Positions 1-7,052 of a DNA stretch of 41,514 bases are shown piece by piece. The notes beneath the pieces were generated by a model. That model saw nothing but the letters and a program-made list of their open reading frames with translations. It was not told the origin of the DNA and searched no databases. Numbering within the stretch: position 1 is the stretch's first letter; every line of letters begins with the position of its first letter. Source of the stretch: Candidatus Doudnabacteria bacterium (lineage in GTDB: Bacteria > Patescibacteriota > Doudnabacteria > UBA920 > VMFF01); assembly GCA_028286905.1 (NCBI GenBank), contig JAQBQP010000001.1:207114-248627 (forward strand), in the 5' to 3' direction. Position numbers and translations under genes: made by a program.

Positions 1-324
1 ACCAAAATAGATTCTGAAAAGGGGAATAAAGTATTTTTGCTGGTTGATGGAAAATTTGTAATAAAAAATATTGATAGCAAAAAGTTTCTTGTCGAACAAG
101 AGGCAGTTATAGCAGGGGATTCGCTAATTCTTTCGATCGCTGCCGCGTCTATAATTGCAAAGGTGTATAGAGATAAAATCCTTAAGGAATACGATTTAAA
201 ACATCCCGAGTACGGTTTTATCAGACATAAGGGGTATAATACAAAAGAACATGTAAACGCTATAATTACTCATGGGATTACAGAGTTTCATCGAAAAAGT
301 TTTTTAAAAAGACTAGCACAATAA
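1..324 (+). CDS. rnhB: Ribonuclease HII, C-terminal part (cut by window edge)
   Basis: RNase HII removes ribonucleotides and RNA primers from RNA-DNA hybrids in the cytoplasm. The reading frame is open from base 1, so the gene begins upstream of the window and the N-terminal catalytic residues are not visible. The part seen carries family-typical segments: the helix motif SIAAASIIAKVYRD followed by HPEYGFIRHKGYNTKEH and a terminal HRKSF. The gene ends 16 bases before tRNA-Ser with no terminator between them, so they are probably transcribed together. Identity is secure from these motifs although the protein is incomplete here. Confidence 0.9.
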   Translation, partial: TKIDSEKGNKVFLLVDGKFVIKNIDSKKFLVEQEAVIAGDSLILSIAAASIIAKVYRDKILKEYDLKHPEYGFIRHKGYNTKEHVNAIITHGITEFHRKSFLKRLAQ

Positions 325-340
325 CAAATTTAATAACATG

Positions 341-430
341 GAAGAGTGGCCGAGTGGTTGAAGGCGCAGCTCTCGAAAAGCTGTATGGGTCTAAAGCTCA
401 TCAAGGGTTCGAATCCCTTCTCTTCCGCCA
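341..430 (+). tRNA. tRNA-Ser (anticodon CGA)
   Basis: A 90-base cloverleaf has acceptor arms GGAAGAG and CTCTTCC, a D arm, an anticodon loop CTCGAAA reading CGA, a long class II variable arm, a T arm around GGTTCGAATCC, and an encoded CCA. The long variable arm and the anticodon both indicate serine (codon UCG). The next start codon, of the Nudix gene, lies only 9 bases after the CCA. Confidence 0.95.
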
Positions 431-439
431 AAGAAAAAT

Positions 440-871
440 ATGGAGCGATTTAAATTTTTCGTAGCAGTGAACTTAGTTCTAATTAAAGACGGTCACGTCC
501 TTCTTTTACGCAGAGAAAATACAGGGTTTGAAGACGGTAGCTATGGTCTTCCTTCAGGTCATGTTGATGGCAGAGAAACAGTTAGGCAGGCGATGGCTAG
601 AGAAGCTTTAGAAGAGGTTAAGGTTAATATAAAACCAGAAGATTTAGAAGTTTTCCATACTATGCATAGGCTGTCATCAGATAGAGAATACATAGATTTT
701 TATCTAATAACAGAAAAATGGGAGGGCGAACCAGGTATAGGAGAGCCACTTAAGTGCTCTGATGTTAGTTGGTTTCCACTGGATCAATTACCAACTAATC
801 TAATTTCATATTTAAGGCCTGTAATGGAAAGTTATAAAAACAAAGTTACATTTTCAGAGGCTGGTTGGTAG
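440..871 (+). CDS. Nudix hydrolase
   Basis: This 143-residue protein is a Nudix hydrolase, a family that cleaves nucleoside diphosphates linked to another moiety; the substrate cannot be read from sequence. The Nudix box runs from G40 to V62, with G40, E46, R54, E55, E58 and E59 in the expected spacing. The final glycine of the box is K61, a deviation from the consensus. The start codon is 9 bases after tRNA-Ser and has no clear Shine-Dalgarno site, so the mRNA probably begins at or near the processed tRNA 3' end. A house-cleaning role on damaged nucleotides is possible but not shown. Confidence 0.88.
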   Translation: MERFKFFVAVNLVLIKDGHVLLLRRENTGFEDGSYGLPSGHVDGRETVRQAMAREALEEVKVNIKPEDLEVFHTMHRLSSDREYIDFYLITEKWEGEPGIGEPLKCSDVSWFPLDQLPTNLISYLRPVMESYKNKVTFSEAGW

Positions 872-897
872 TTTTGAAATCACATTAACTTCATAAA

Positions 898-1977
898 ATG
901 CGAAAAAAAATATTAGTTATTTACACGTCAGTCGGATACGGGCATAAAAAAATCGGTGAAAACATTGCTGATGTTTTGAGAGCCGATCATGAAGTCGACA
1001 CAATGGATATTTTAACAGCAGTCGGGGGCAAAACAGCTTCACAAGGAACAAAAATTTATTTAAACATTTTAAAATACTTGCCGGGATTATGGAAATTTTT
1101 TTATACGAACAAATTATTTTTAGCAGCAACCTTACCTTTTAGAACAACCGTGGCGAGATTCAAAGCTATAAAAGTCGCGAACCTAATAATAAATGAACAT
1201 TACGATATTATAATTTGTACCCAGGTCACAGCTTCAGCGATAATCTCTTATCTTAAACAAAAGAAAATGTTTAACGGTAAGTTTGTTATAGCTTTTTCTG
1301 ATTTTCACTTGCACCCGTATTGGTTGTTTAAAAACGCAGATCTTTATTTGGCAAACATTGTTGAACAAAAAGAACTGATGATTGCAAAAGGAATTCCGGA
1401 AGAAATAATTTATATATGTGGAATAACCTTGCCAATACCTGAAGAGGTCGACAAAGAACAGGCCAGGATTAAATATGGTTTAACGGGAAACGATAAGATG
1501 ATTTTGGTTTTGGGCGGAGGGAGAGGATTGGGAATTGAAAGTGAAACTGTTTCGCAACTAATAAAATCCGATGCAAAAGTTTTTATTGTTTGTGGTTTAA
1601 ATGCAGAAGTGAAAAACAAAATGGAAAAGTTTTTCAGCGGGCCAAATGTTAAAATTTTCGGTTTCATAGACTATCTCCAGGAGCTTTACGCAATCGCCGA
1701 TATCATTGTCACTAAACCAGGGGGGTTAACTTTGGCTGAGTGTTTAGAACAAAGAGCGCCGATTTTAGTAACTTCATATATTCCAGGAGGAGAAAAAATG
1801 AACCTTGATTACCTTAGAGATAATAACTTGGTGATGCCGGAGTTTATGGATGTGTTGGGTCCAGTAGAGGATGAGCTTAAGACTGGATCATTTGCTAAGG
1901 ATATAAGGTCAAATGAAAAGGTAAAGAACGTAGTGCAACATGGTTCCATAATAAAAGAAGCAATAAATAATCTGTGA
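898..1977 (+). CDS. GT28/MGDG-synthase-like glycolipid glycosyltransferase
   Basis: This 359-residue protein resembles the MGDG synthase/UgtP branch of MurG-type (GT28) glycosyltransferases, which add sugar from a nucleotide-sugar to diacylglycerol at the membrane face. Seen directly: an N-terminal strand with SVGYGHKK (the family's glycine-histidine acceptor-side motif), a middle LGGGRG turn opening the second Rossmann half, and KPGGLTLAECLE near residue 275, the nucleotide-sugar binding signature. No membrane-spanning helix is obvious, as in peripheral GT28 enzymes. It lies 26 bases after the Nudix gene. Lipid glycosylation is a family inference; MurG itself is less likely because the N-terminal motif is MGDG-like. 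Confidence 0.75.
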   Translation: MRKKILVIYTSVGYGHKKIGENIADVLRADHEVDTMDILTAVGGKTASQGTKIYLNILKYLPGLWKFFYTNKLFLAATLPFRTTVARFKAIKVANLIINEHYDIIICTQVTASAIISYLKQKKMFNGKFVIAFSDFHLHPYWLFKNADLYLANIVEQKELMIAKGIPEEIIYICGITLPIPEEVDKEQARIKYGLTGNDKMILVLGGGRGLGIESETVSQLIKSDAKVFIVCGLNAEVKNKMEKFFSGPNVKIFGFIDYLQELYAIADIIVTKPGGLTLAECLEQRAPILVTSYIPGGEKMNLDYLRDNNLVMPEFMDVLGPVEDELKTGSFAKDIRSNEKVKNVVQHGSIIKEAINNL

Positions 1978-1983
1978 AACCAG

Positions 1984-2012
1984 TTGACCGTTAATGTATA
2001 GTTTAGTACTAT
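1984..2012 (+). promoter_or_regulatory. Promoter of the Hsp20 gene
   Basis: A -35 box TTGACC is followed after 17 bases by a -10 box TACTAT, about 38 bases before the Hsp20 start codon. No CIRCE-type inverted repeat was seen. Confidence 0.6.
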
Positions 2013-2049
2013 AAAAGCAACGAAATTTAATCGATGAAACTTATATTAT

Positions 2050-2610
2050 ATGGCTAAAGAAAAAAAATCTTTTTTTGGAAAAATCATGGGTGGCGATGAA
2101 CCCGCACAGCCGGTTAGCATCAATAACATGAATACAGAGCAATACGTTCAGCCGCTACAAGCTGTAGAGGAAATTACTGAGGAACAAATTTTAGTGGAAC
2201 CAGAAGAAGATAACGAAGTTCAAGAAATGGAAACAGATATGGAACCAAAGAGTGAAACTGAAGAAGAGTGGATGTCCGATTACGAAGGAACTCTGAACAT
2301 CGATCTTTATCAAACTAAAGATAACGTAATTATCAAGTCGACTATTGCTGGGGTGAAACCTGAAGATCTAGATATTACAATCGCTAATGACATGGTCACA
2401 ATCAAAGGTGAAAGAGTCAAAGCGGAAAAGATTGCAGCCGAAGATTACTTTTATCAGGAATGTTACTGGGGTGGTTTCTCAAGAAGTGTTATACTTCCTG
2501 TAGACATCGACAGTGAGCACGTTGAAGCAGATCTGAAAGATGGTATCCTAACCGTTATACTGCCGAAAGCAGCGAAAGCAAAAACAAAGAAAATCAAAGT
2601 AAGCGGTTAA
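2050..2610 (+). CDS. Hsp20-family small heat shock protein
   Basis: This 186-residue ATP-independent holdase chaperone binds unfolding proteins as oligomers. An acidic, probably disordered N-terminal arm (about residues 10-80, rich in Glu) precedes an alpha-crystallin domain from about residue 83. The domain shows the TIAGVKPEDLDITI strand, the GFSRSVILP segment and the hallmark DGILTVILPK near the end. The N-terminal arm is longer and more acidic than in many bacterial Hsp20 proteins. The gene stands alone, with its own sigma70-like promoter upstream and a strong intrinsic terminator just after the stop. Confidence 0.93.
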   Translation: MAKEKKSFFGKIMGGDEPAQPVSINNMNTEQYVQPLQAVEEITEEQILVEPEEDNEVQEMETDMEPKSETEEEWMSDYEGTLNIDLYQTKDNVIIKSTIAGVKPEDLDITIANDMVTIKGERVKAEKIAAEDYFYQECYWGGFSRSVILPVDIDSEHVEADLKDGILTVILPKAAKAKTKKIKVSG

Positions 2611-2620
2611 TTAATTTCAC

Positions 2621-2654
2621 AAAAAAGACCCTGATATGCCAGGGCCTTTTTTTA
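2621..2654 (+). terminator. Intrinsic terminator after Hsp20
   Basis: A CCCTG/CAGGG stem with loop ATATGC is flanked by an A-run and followed by seven T. It ends just before the ftsK promoter. Confidence 0.85.
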
Positions 2655-2663
2655 TGGTAAAAT
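2655..2663 (+). promoter_or_regulatory. Extended -10 promoter of ftsK
   Basis: TGGTAAAAT is an extended -10 element ending 8 bases before the chosen ATG, so transcription should start at or next to the start codon (leaderless mRNA). Confidence 0.55.
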
Positions 2664-2671
2664 ATTTCTAT

Positions 2672-4888
2672 ATGGCAAGATCAAAAAAACAAAAAACTCA
2701 GCACCTTATCCCTAAGCCAACTTTAAATCTTGGCGCTGAGACAAAAAAAGGGGTTGCGGTAATTTTCTTTGTAGCACTATTCTTAATTGCTTCGCTGTCG
2801 CTTTTCGATAAGGCAGGGATAGTTGGGCAGTATATTAACGAAGCTTTGAGATTAGGTTTCGGTTTAATTGCTTACTTCATCCCGATAATTTTTTTACTAG
2901 TCGGAATTTCTTTGTACAAGCAAACAATCAAAGAAGAAGAGTCGCAGCATTTTTATTTTAGAACTTACATCGGAGCATTTTTATTAGCCGGTGCCTTCGC
3001 GGGATTGCTGCATGTTTTTTATATGAAGGATGGAACTCTGGCGTTGGACCTCGTTAGCCAGAAAACAGCTGGCGGATATTTAGGCGCATTGTTTGGCTAT
3101 CCATTTTTTGCACTTACTGGTTTCTGGGCGGCATTAATAATTTTATTTGGTTTGATGATCATCGGGTTGCTAGTTACTTTTGATGTTTCTCTTTCGGCTT
3201 TGATGCCTCAAAGAAAAACGAAAGAAGAGCAAGCTAAAAAAGAAGGTCAGGTAAATTATGATGTCGGACCAATCAAAATAAACGGCATGGCTAAAACTGG
3301 TTTTATTTCTGAGAAAGTTCAGGAAAAAAATAAAGCTCTTGATATTGAACCAAAGAAAGAAAAAATTCCAGAAGCTTCACCAATCAACAAAGGTGTGGAT
3401 GATAAGAAAAGTGATCTGCTTGCAATCCAGCTAGATGATCGAAAAGATTGGAAGCTTCCGCCATTTGATTTATTAGAAGATACAAAAAATACTGTTGATA
3501 GCGGAAATATCGAAGTTAATGTTTCAATAATTCAAAAAACTTTAGCAGATTTTGGAATTGAAGTGGAAATGGGCGAAGTAAATGTTGGACCAACAGTTAC
3601 CCAATATACTTTGCGACCGGCACAGGGCGTAAAGCTTTCTCAAATCGCGGGATTGCAAAATGATTTAGCCTTGGCTCTATCAGCGCAATCAATTCGAATG
3701 GAATTGCCGATTCCAGGAAAAGCTTTGGTTGGCATAGAAATTCCAAACAAGACTTCTGCAATGGTTCGTTTGCGAGAAGTTTTGCAAACCGAAAATTTTG
3801 TGAAGCATCCTTCAAAGTTAGCTTTTGCTTTAGGCCGTGATGTTTCCGGACATCCGATGGTCGGGGATTTGGCGCGGATGCCGCATTTGATGATCGCAGG
3901 TTCTACTGGTTCTGGAAAATCCGTCGCTTTAAACTCATTCCTAATTTCACTCTTATATAAGAACACTCCGCAAGATGTGAAGTTAATTGTTATCGATCCA
4001 AAGCGCGTGGAAATGACCCCGTATAATGGGATTCCACATTTATTAACTCCGGTTGTTACTGATCATGAAAAAGCTGTTAACGCATTGAAGTGGGCTGTTG
4101 CAGAAATGGATCGAAGATATAAAGTTTTGGCCGAAGCGGGTAATCGTAATATTGCTGATTACAATAATGCCGGTGGTTTGAAAATGCATTACATCGTAAT
4201 CATCGTGGATGAGTTAGCCGACCTAATGGCTGTTGCAAAAAATGATGTTGAAGCAACAATTGTTCGTCTATCGCAAATGGCCCGTGCGGTGGGCATCCAT
4301 TTGGTCTTAGCCACCCAAAGGCCATCCGTAGAAGTTATTACGGGTTTAATTAAAGCGAACATTACTTCCAGAATTGCTTTCGCCGTAGCTTCGCAAGTAG
4401 ACAGCAGAACTATTCTAGATTCATCCGGTGCTGAAAGTTTGCTTGGTAATGGAGACATGTTATTTATTACAGCGGACATCCAAAAACCTCGACGCATTCA
4501 AGGCGCCTACGTGGGTGAAAAAGAAGTAAATAAAGTTGCTGAGTACTTCAAAAAACAAACTGGCGCAGTTATATATAATGATGAAATTTTAGAACGACCA
4601 AAACATCCAATGTCGATCCCGGGCTTTAGCAGCGGAGGCGATGATGAAGATGAAATGCTCAAAGAAGCAGAGAACGTTGTTAGGGAAGCAGGTAAGGCTT
4701 CTGCCTCGCTGCTGCAAAGAAGATTAAGAATTGGATATGCTCGTGCCGCGCGAATGCTGGACTTACTAGAAGATCGCGGTATAATAGGGCCAGGTGACGG
4801 CGCTAAGCCGCGAGAAGTATATATCAGCAGCGATATGGGTTCGGTAGCTGATGAGGAATATCAACAAGCAAATGAGCGCGATATTTGA
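2672..4888 (+). CDS. ftsK: DNA translocase FtsK/SpoIIIE
   Basis: FtsK pumps chromosomal DNA through the division septum. The protein has about 738 residues, with four to five N-terminal membrane helices (roughly residues 25-170), a charged linker, an alpha/beta motor with Walker A GSTGSGKS near residue 410 and Walker B-like IVIIVDELADLM, and a C-terminal winged-helix gamma domain with SASLLQRRLRIGYARAARM. The frame stays open 12 codons upstream, but that ATG lies inside the previous gene's terminator, so I start at MARSKKQ. The 3' end overlaps or abuts the RodZ-like gene, whose start region contains a terminator-like hairpin. Confidence 0.94.
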   Translation: MARSKKQKTQHLIPKPTLNLGAETKKGVAVIFFVALFLIASLSLFDKAGIVGQYINEALRLGFGLIAYFIPIIFLLVGISLYKQTIKEEESQHFYFRTYIGAFLLAGAFAGLLHVFYMKDGTLALDLVSQKTAGGYLGALFGYPFFALTGFWAALIILFGLMIIGLLVTFDVSLSALMPQRKTKEEQAKKEGQVNYDVGPIKINGMAKTGFISEKVQEKNKALDIEPKKEKIPEASPINKGVDDKKSDLLAIQLDDRKDWKLPPFDLLEDTKNTVDSGNIEVNVSIIQKTLADFGIEVEMGEVNVGPTVTQYTLRPAQGVKLSQIAGLQNDLALALSAQSIRMELPIPGKALVGIEIPNKTSAMVRLREVLQTENFVKHPSKLAFALGRDVSGHPMVGDLARMPHLMIAGSTGSGKSVALNSFLISLLYKNTPQDVKLIVIDPKRVEMTPYNGIPHLLTPVVTDHEKAVNALKWAVAEMDRRYKVLAEAGNRNIADYNNAGGLKMHYIVIIVDELADLMAVAKNDVEATIVRLSQMARAVGIHLVLATQRPSVEVITGLIKANITSRIAFAVASQVDSRTILDSSGAESLLGNGDMLFITADIQKPRRIQGAYVGEKEVNKVAEYFKKQTGAVIYNDEILERPKHPMSIPGFSSGGDDEDEMLKEAENVVREAGKASASLLQRRLRIGYARAARMLDLLEDRGIIGPGDGAKPREVYISSDMGSVADEEYQQANERDI

Positions 4889-5831
4889 AACCAAAAAGAT
4901 TAATATGGAAACTCTCCCCGAATATTTAAAGTCGGCTCGGGAGAGTTTTTCATATGACCTGCATCATGTCGCGAAGATTACAAATATCTCACCAAAGTTT
5001 TTAGAATGTTTAGAAGCAGGCTATTATCATCGCTTGCCAGCTGATGTCTATGTTTATGGATTTTTAAGAAAGCTTGCGGAATTGTATCGAACTGATTCTG
5101 AGCTTTTGATATTTCAGTATAAAAAGGAACGCGGTATTCACGAACAGTTAAATAAAAAAATCCCGGAATACAAAAGTTATACTGATTCAAAATTTGAGAT
5201 CACGCCCAAGACCATAACTTTTTCTTTGTTAGCTGCTTTTGTTATTTTTATTCTCGGGTATTTATTCTACCAAGTGCACGCGATTAATCTACCGCCGCAT
5301 ATTTCGATCACAGATCCAAAAGATGGGGTCCGAGTAACTACTTCTTCGGTTTTGGTTCAGGGCACTACCGATATTGGCGCAAGTATGGTTATGAACGATC
5401 AACAAATTTTTGTGGATAGTGCAGGTAAATTTAAAACTCAGGTCAGTATTTCCCCGGGTGAAAAGATTTTAACATTCATTGCGAAAAATAATTTTGGTAA
5501 AGAAACCACAAAACAAATTTTAGTTGTTGGAGATTTCCAAACAGAAGAGCAAAAGCAAACTGCGAACGCCACCTTAACTTTAACTGTTAGCGTCGGTCCT
5601 AACTCGACCTGGTTAACGATTGTTAAAGATAATGATCCGGCGCAGGATGAGACCTTTATTGCCGGTAGCTCCAAAACTTATACTGCTCAAAATAAGATCG
5701 TTTTAAGCACGGGGGATGCAGGCAGTACGTCGATAATCTTAAATGGAAAAGATCTTGGAAAGTTGGGCAGAGAAGGTGAAATTTTACGAGATATTCCTTT
5801 TACTGCAGATAGTGTTAATAGCAAGCCTTAA
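4872..5831 (+). CDS. RodZ-like membrane protein with N-terminal helix-turn-helix
   Basis: RodZ proteins link the MreB cytoskeleton to the membrane and help set cell shape. The sequence has an N-terminal Xre-type helix-turn-helix (LPEYLKSARES to about 70 residues later), a single membrane helix (TFSLLAAFVIFILGYLF), and an extracytoplasmic beta-rich part with an Ig-like strand set and a C-terminal DUF4115-like region containing STWLTIVKDND. Three in-frame starts are possible (4851, 4872, 4905); 4872 overlaps ftsK by 17 bases, while 4905 best matches how RodZ proteins usually begin. MreB is not in this window. A strong inverted repeat with a T-run lies within the first codons. Confidence 0.82.
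   Translation: MSAIFETKKINMETLPEYLKSARESFSYDLHHVAKITNISPKFLECLEAGYYHRLPADVYVYGFLRKLAELYRTDSELLIFQYKKERGIHEQLNKKIPEYKSYTDSKFEITPKTITFSLLAAFVIFILGYLFYQVHAINLPPHISITDPKDGVRVTTSSVLVQGTTDIGASMVMNDQQIFVDSAGKFKTQVSISPGEKILTFIAKNNFGKETTKQILVVGDFQTEEQKQTANATLTLTVSVGPNSTWLTIVKDNDPAQDETFIAGSSKTYTAQNKIVLSTGDAGSTSIILNGKDLGKLGREGEILRDIPFTADSVNSKP
4909..4950 (+). terminator. Terminator-like hairpin inside the start of the RodZ-like gene
   Basis: AAACTCTCCCCGA pairs with TCGGGAGAGTTT (one bulged C) and is followed by a T-run. It begins 20 bases after the ftsK stop codon and is wholly within the coding part of the next gene. Confidence 0.6.
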
Positions 5832-5836
5832 TAATA

Positions 5837-5866
5837 TTCGATTAATTTCATAGTTTTTTAATCGAA
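5837..5866. repeat. Inverted repeat upstream of recA
   Basis: TTCGATTAA and its exact complement TTAATCGAA are separated by 12 bases. The right arm covers the expected -35 position of the recA promoter, so it may be an operator. No T-run follows, which argues against a simple terminator. Confidence 0.45.
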
Positions 5867-5877
5867 GGGTGCTAGTG

Positions 5878-5883
5878 TATAAT
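5878..5883 (+). promoter_or_regulatory. -10 box of recA
   Basis: TATAAT lies 32 bases before the recA start codon; no good -35 box is present at the right distance. Confidence 0.6.
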
Positions 5884-5915
5884 TAAGTTATTAATTCCTC
5901 AAATAATATAAAAAT

Positions 5916-6965
5916 ATGGCTAAATTACAGAAAAAAACAGTACAAGGTAGCGAAGGTCGAAACAAGGCCGTTGCTGCTGCGCTTTCTCAAATTAGAGACA
6001 AATTCGGAGAGGGTTCTATTATGACCATGGAAGAAAATCGCGGTATGCATATTGAAAGCAGTCCTACTGGTTCCATTTCATTGGATTTGGCTTTGGGTAT
6101 CGGCGGTATTCCAAAAGGTAGAATTATTGAAATTTATGGACCTGAATCATCAGGTAAGACTACTTTAGCGATGCATATGGTTACCGAAGTTCAAAAAAAT
6201 GGTGGTGTAGCTGCATATGTGGATGCAGAACATGCGATGGATCCAGAATATGCTGGAAAAATTGGAGTTAAACTCAACGAATTGCTTATTTCTCAACCAG
6301 ATACCGGGGAACAAGCCCTAGACATCGTTGAAACATTGGTTCGCAGCAACGCGGTGGATATAATTATCATTGACTCTGTAGCCGCTTTAACGCCTCGTGC
6401 TGAAATTGAAGGAGAGATGGGCGATAGTCACATGGGTTTGCAGGCTAGATTGATGTCACAGGCCTTACGTAAGCTTACAGCGATTATTTCAAAATCGAAA
6501 ACAACGGTTATATTTATTAACCAGATTCGTATGAAGATTGGAGTGATGTTTGGTAATCCAGAAACCACAACCGGTGGAAATGCTTTGAAATTTTATGCCT
6601 CTTTGCGCTTAGAAGTTAGGAAAGCTGCTCAAATTAAAGCTGGTGAAAAGATTATCGGTTCCAGAGTTAAGGTTAAAGTTGTTAAGAACAAGGTCGCGGC
6701 ACCATTTAAAACTGCTGAGTTCGATATTATGTATAACGAGGGAATTTCTAGAGCCGGCGACTTATTGGATACGGGCGTTGCATATGGAGTGATCGCAAAA
6801 AGCGGAAATTCTTACACCTTTGAGGAAACCAAATTAGGAGTTGGTAGAGAAACAGCAAAAACTTTTCTAAAAACCAATGACGAGATTCTTTCAAAAGTAG
6901 ATGCGAAGGTTCGTGAGAAGTATGCTGCAGGTGAATTGCCTGTTTCTGCGGATGACGAAGAATAG
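5916..6965 (+). CDS. recA: Recombinase RecA
   Basis: RecA forms filaments on single-stranded DNA and catalyses strand exchange in repair. This is full length at 349 residues. Walker A is GPESSGKT (residues 75-82), Walker B is [10 protein letters not shown], and the signature [11 protein letters not shown] and the L2-loop [13 protein letters not shown] are present. The C-terminal tail is short and acidic (SADDEE), as usual. It is transcribed alone from a -10 TATAAT promoter with an inverted repeat over the -35 region. No lexA or recX gene lies nearby. Confidence 0.98.
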   Translation: MAKLQKKTVQGSEGRNKAVAAALSQIRDKFGEGSIMTMEENRGMHIESSPTGSISLDLALGIGGIPKGRIIEIYGPESSGKTTLAMHMVTEVQKNGGVAAYVDAEHAMDPEYAGKIGVKLNELLISQPDTGEQALDIVETLVRSNAVDIIIIDSVAALTPRAEIEGEMGDSHMGLQARLMSQALRKLTAIISKSKTTVIFINQIRMKIGVMFGNPETTTGGNALKFYASLRLEVRKAAQIKAGEKIIGSRVKVKVVKNKVAAPFKTAEFDIMYNEGISRAGDLLDTGVAYGVIAKSGNSYTFEETKLGVGRETAKTFLKTNDEILSKVDAKVREKYAAGELPVSADDEE

Positions 6966-7012
6966 ACGGGTCAAAGCGCTATAAAGGATAAGCTTTTAAT
7001 TTTAAAATTTAC

Positions 7013-7021
7013 TGGTATAAT
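7013..7021 (+). promoter_or_regulatory. Extended -10 promoter before the exonuclease/DinG-like gene
   Basis: TGGTATAAT is a perfect extended -10 element. Expected initiation is near 7028, exactly where a terminator-like hairpin begins. Confidence 0.6.
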
Positions 7022-7027
7022 ATAAAC

Positions 7028-7052
7028 AAGGGCAATCGCCCTTTTTTATTTT
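7028..7052 (+). terminator. Hairpin with T-run between recA and the exonuclease gene
   Basis: AAGGGC and GCCCTT pair around an AATC tetraloop, followed by a T-rich tract that runs to the base before the next start codon. It can end recA transcripts, but it also lies downstream of the promoter at 7013. Confidence 0.7.

Noticed and set aside
2636-2671. Upstream ATG for ftsK
   Set aside because: It is inside the Hsp20 terminator and upstream of the ftsK -10 box.
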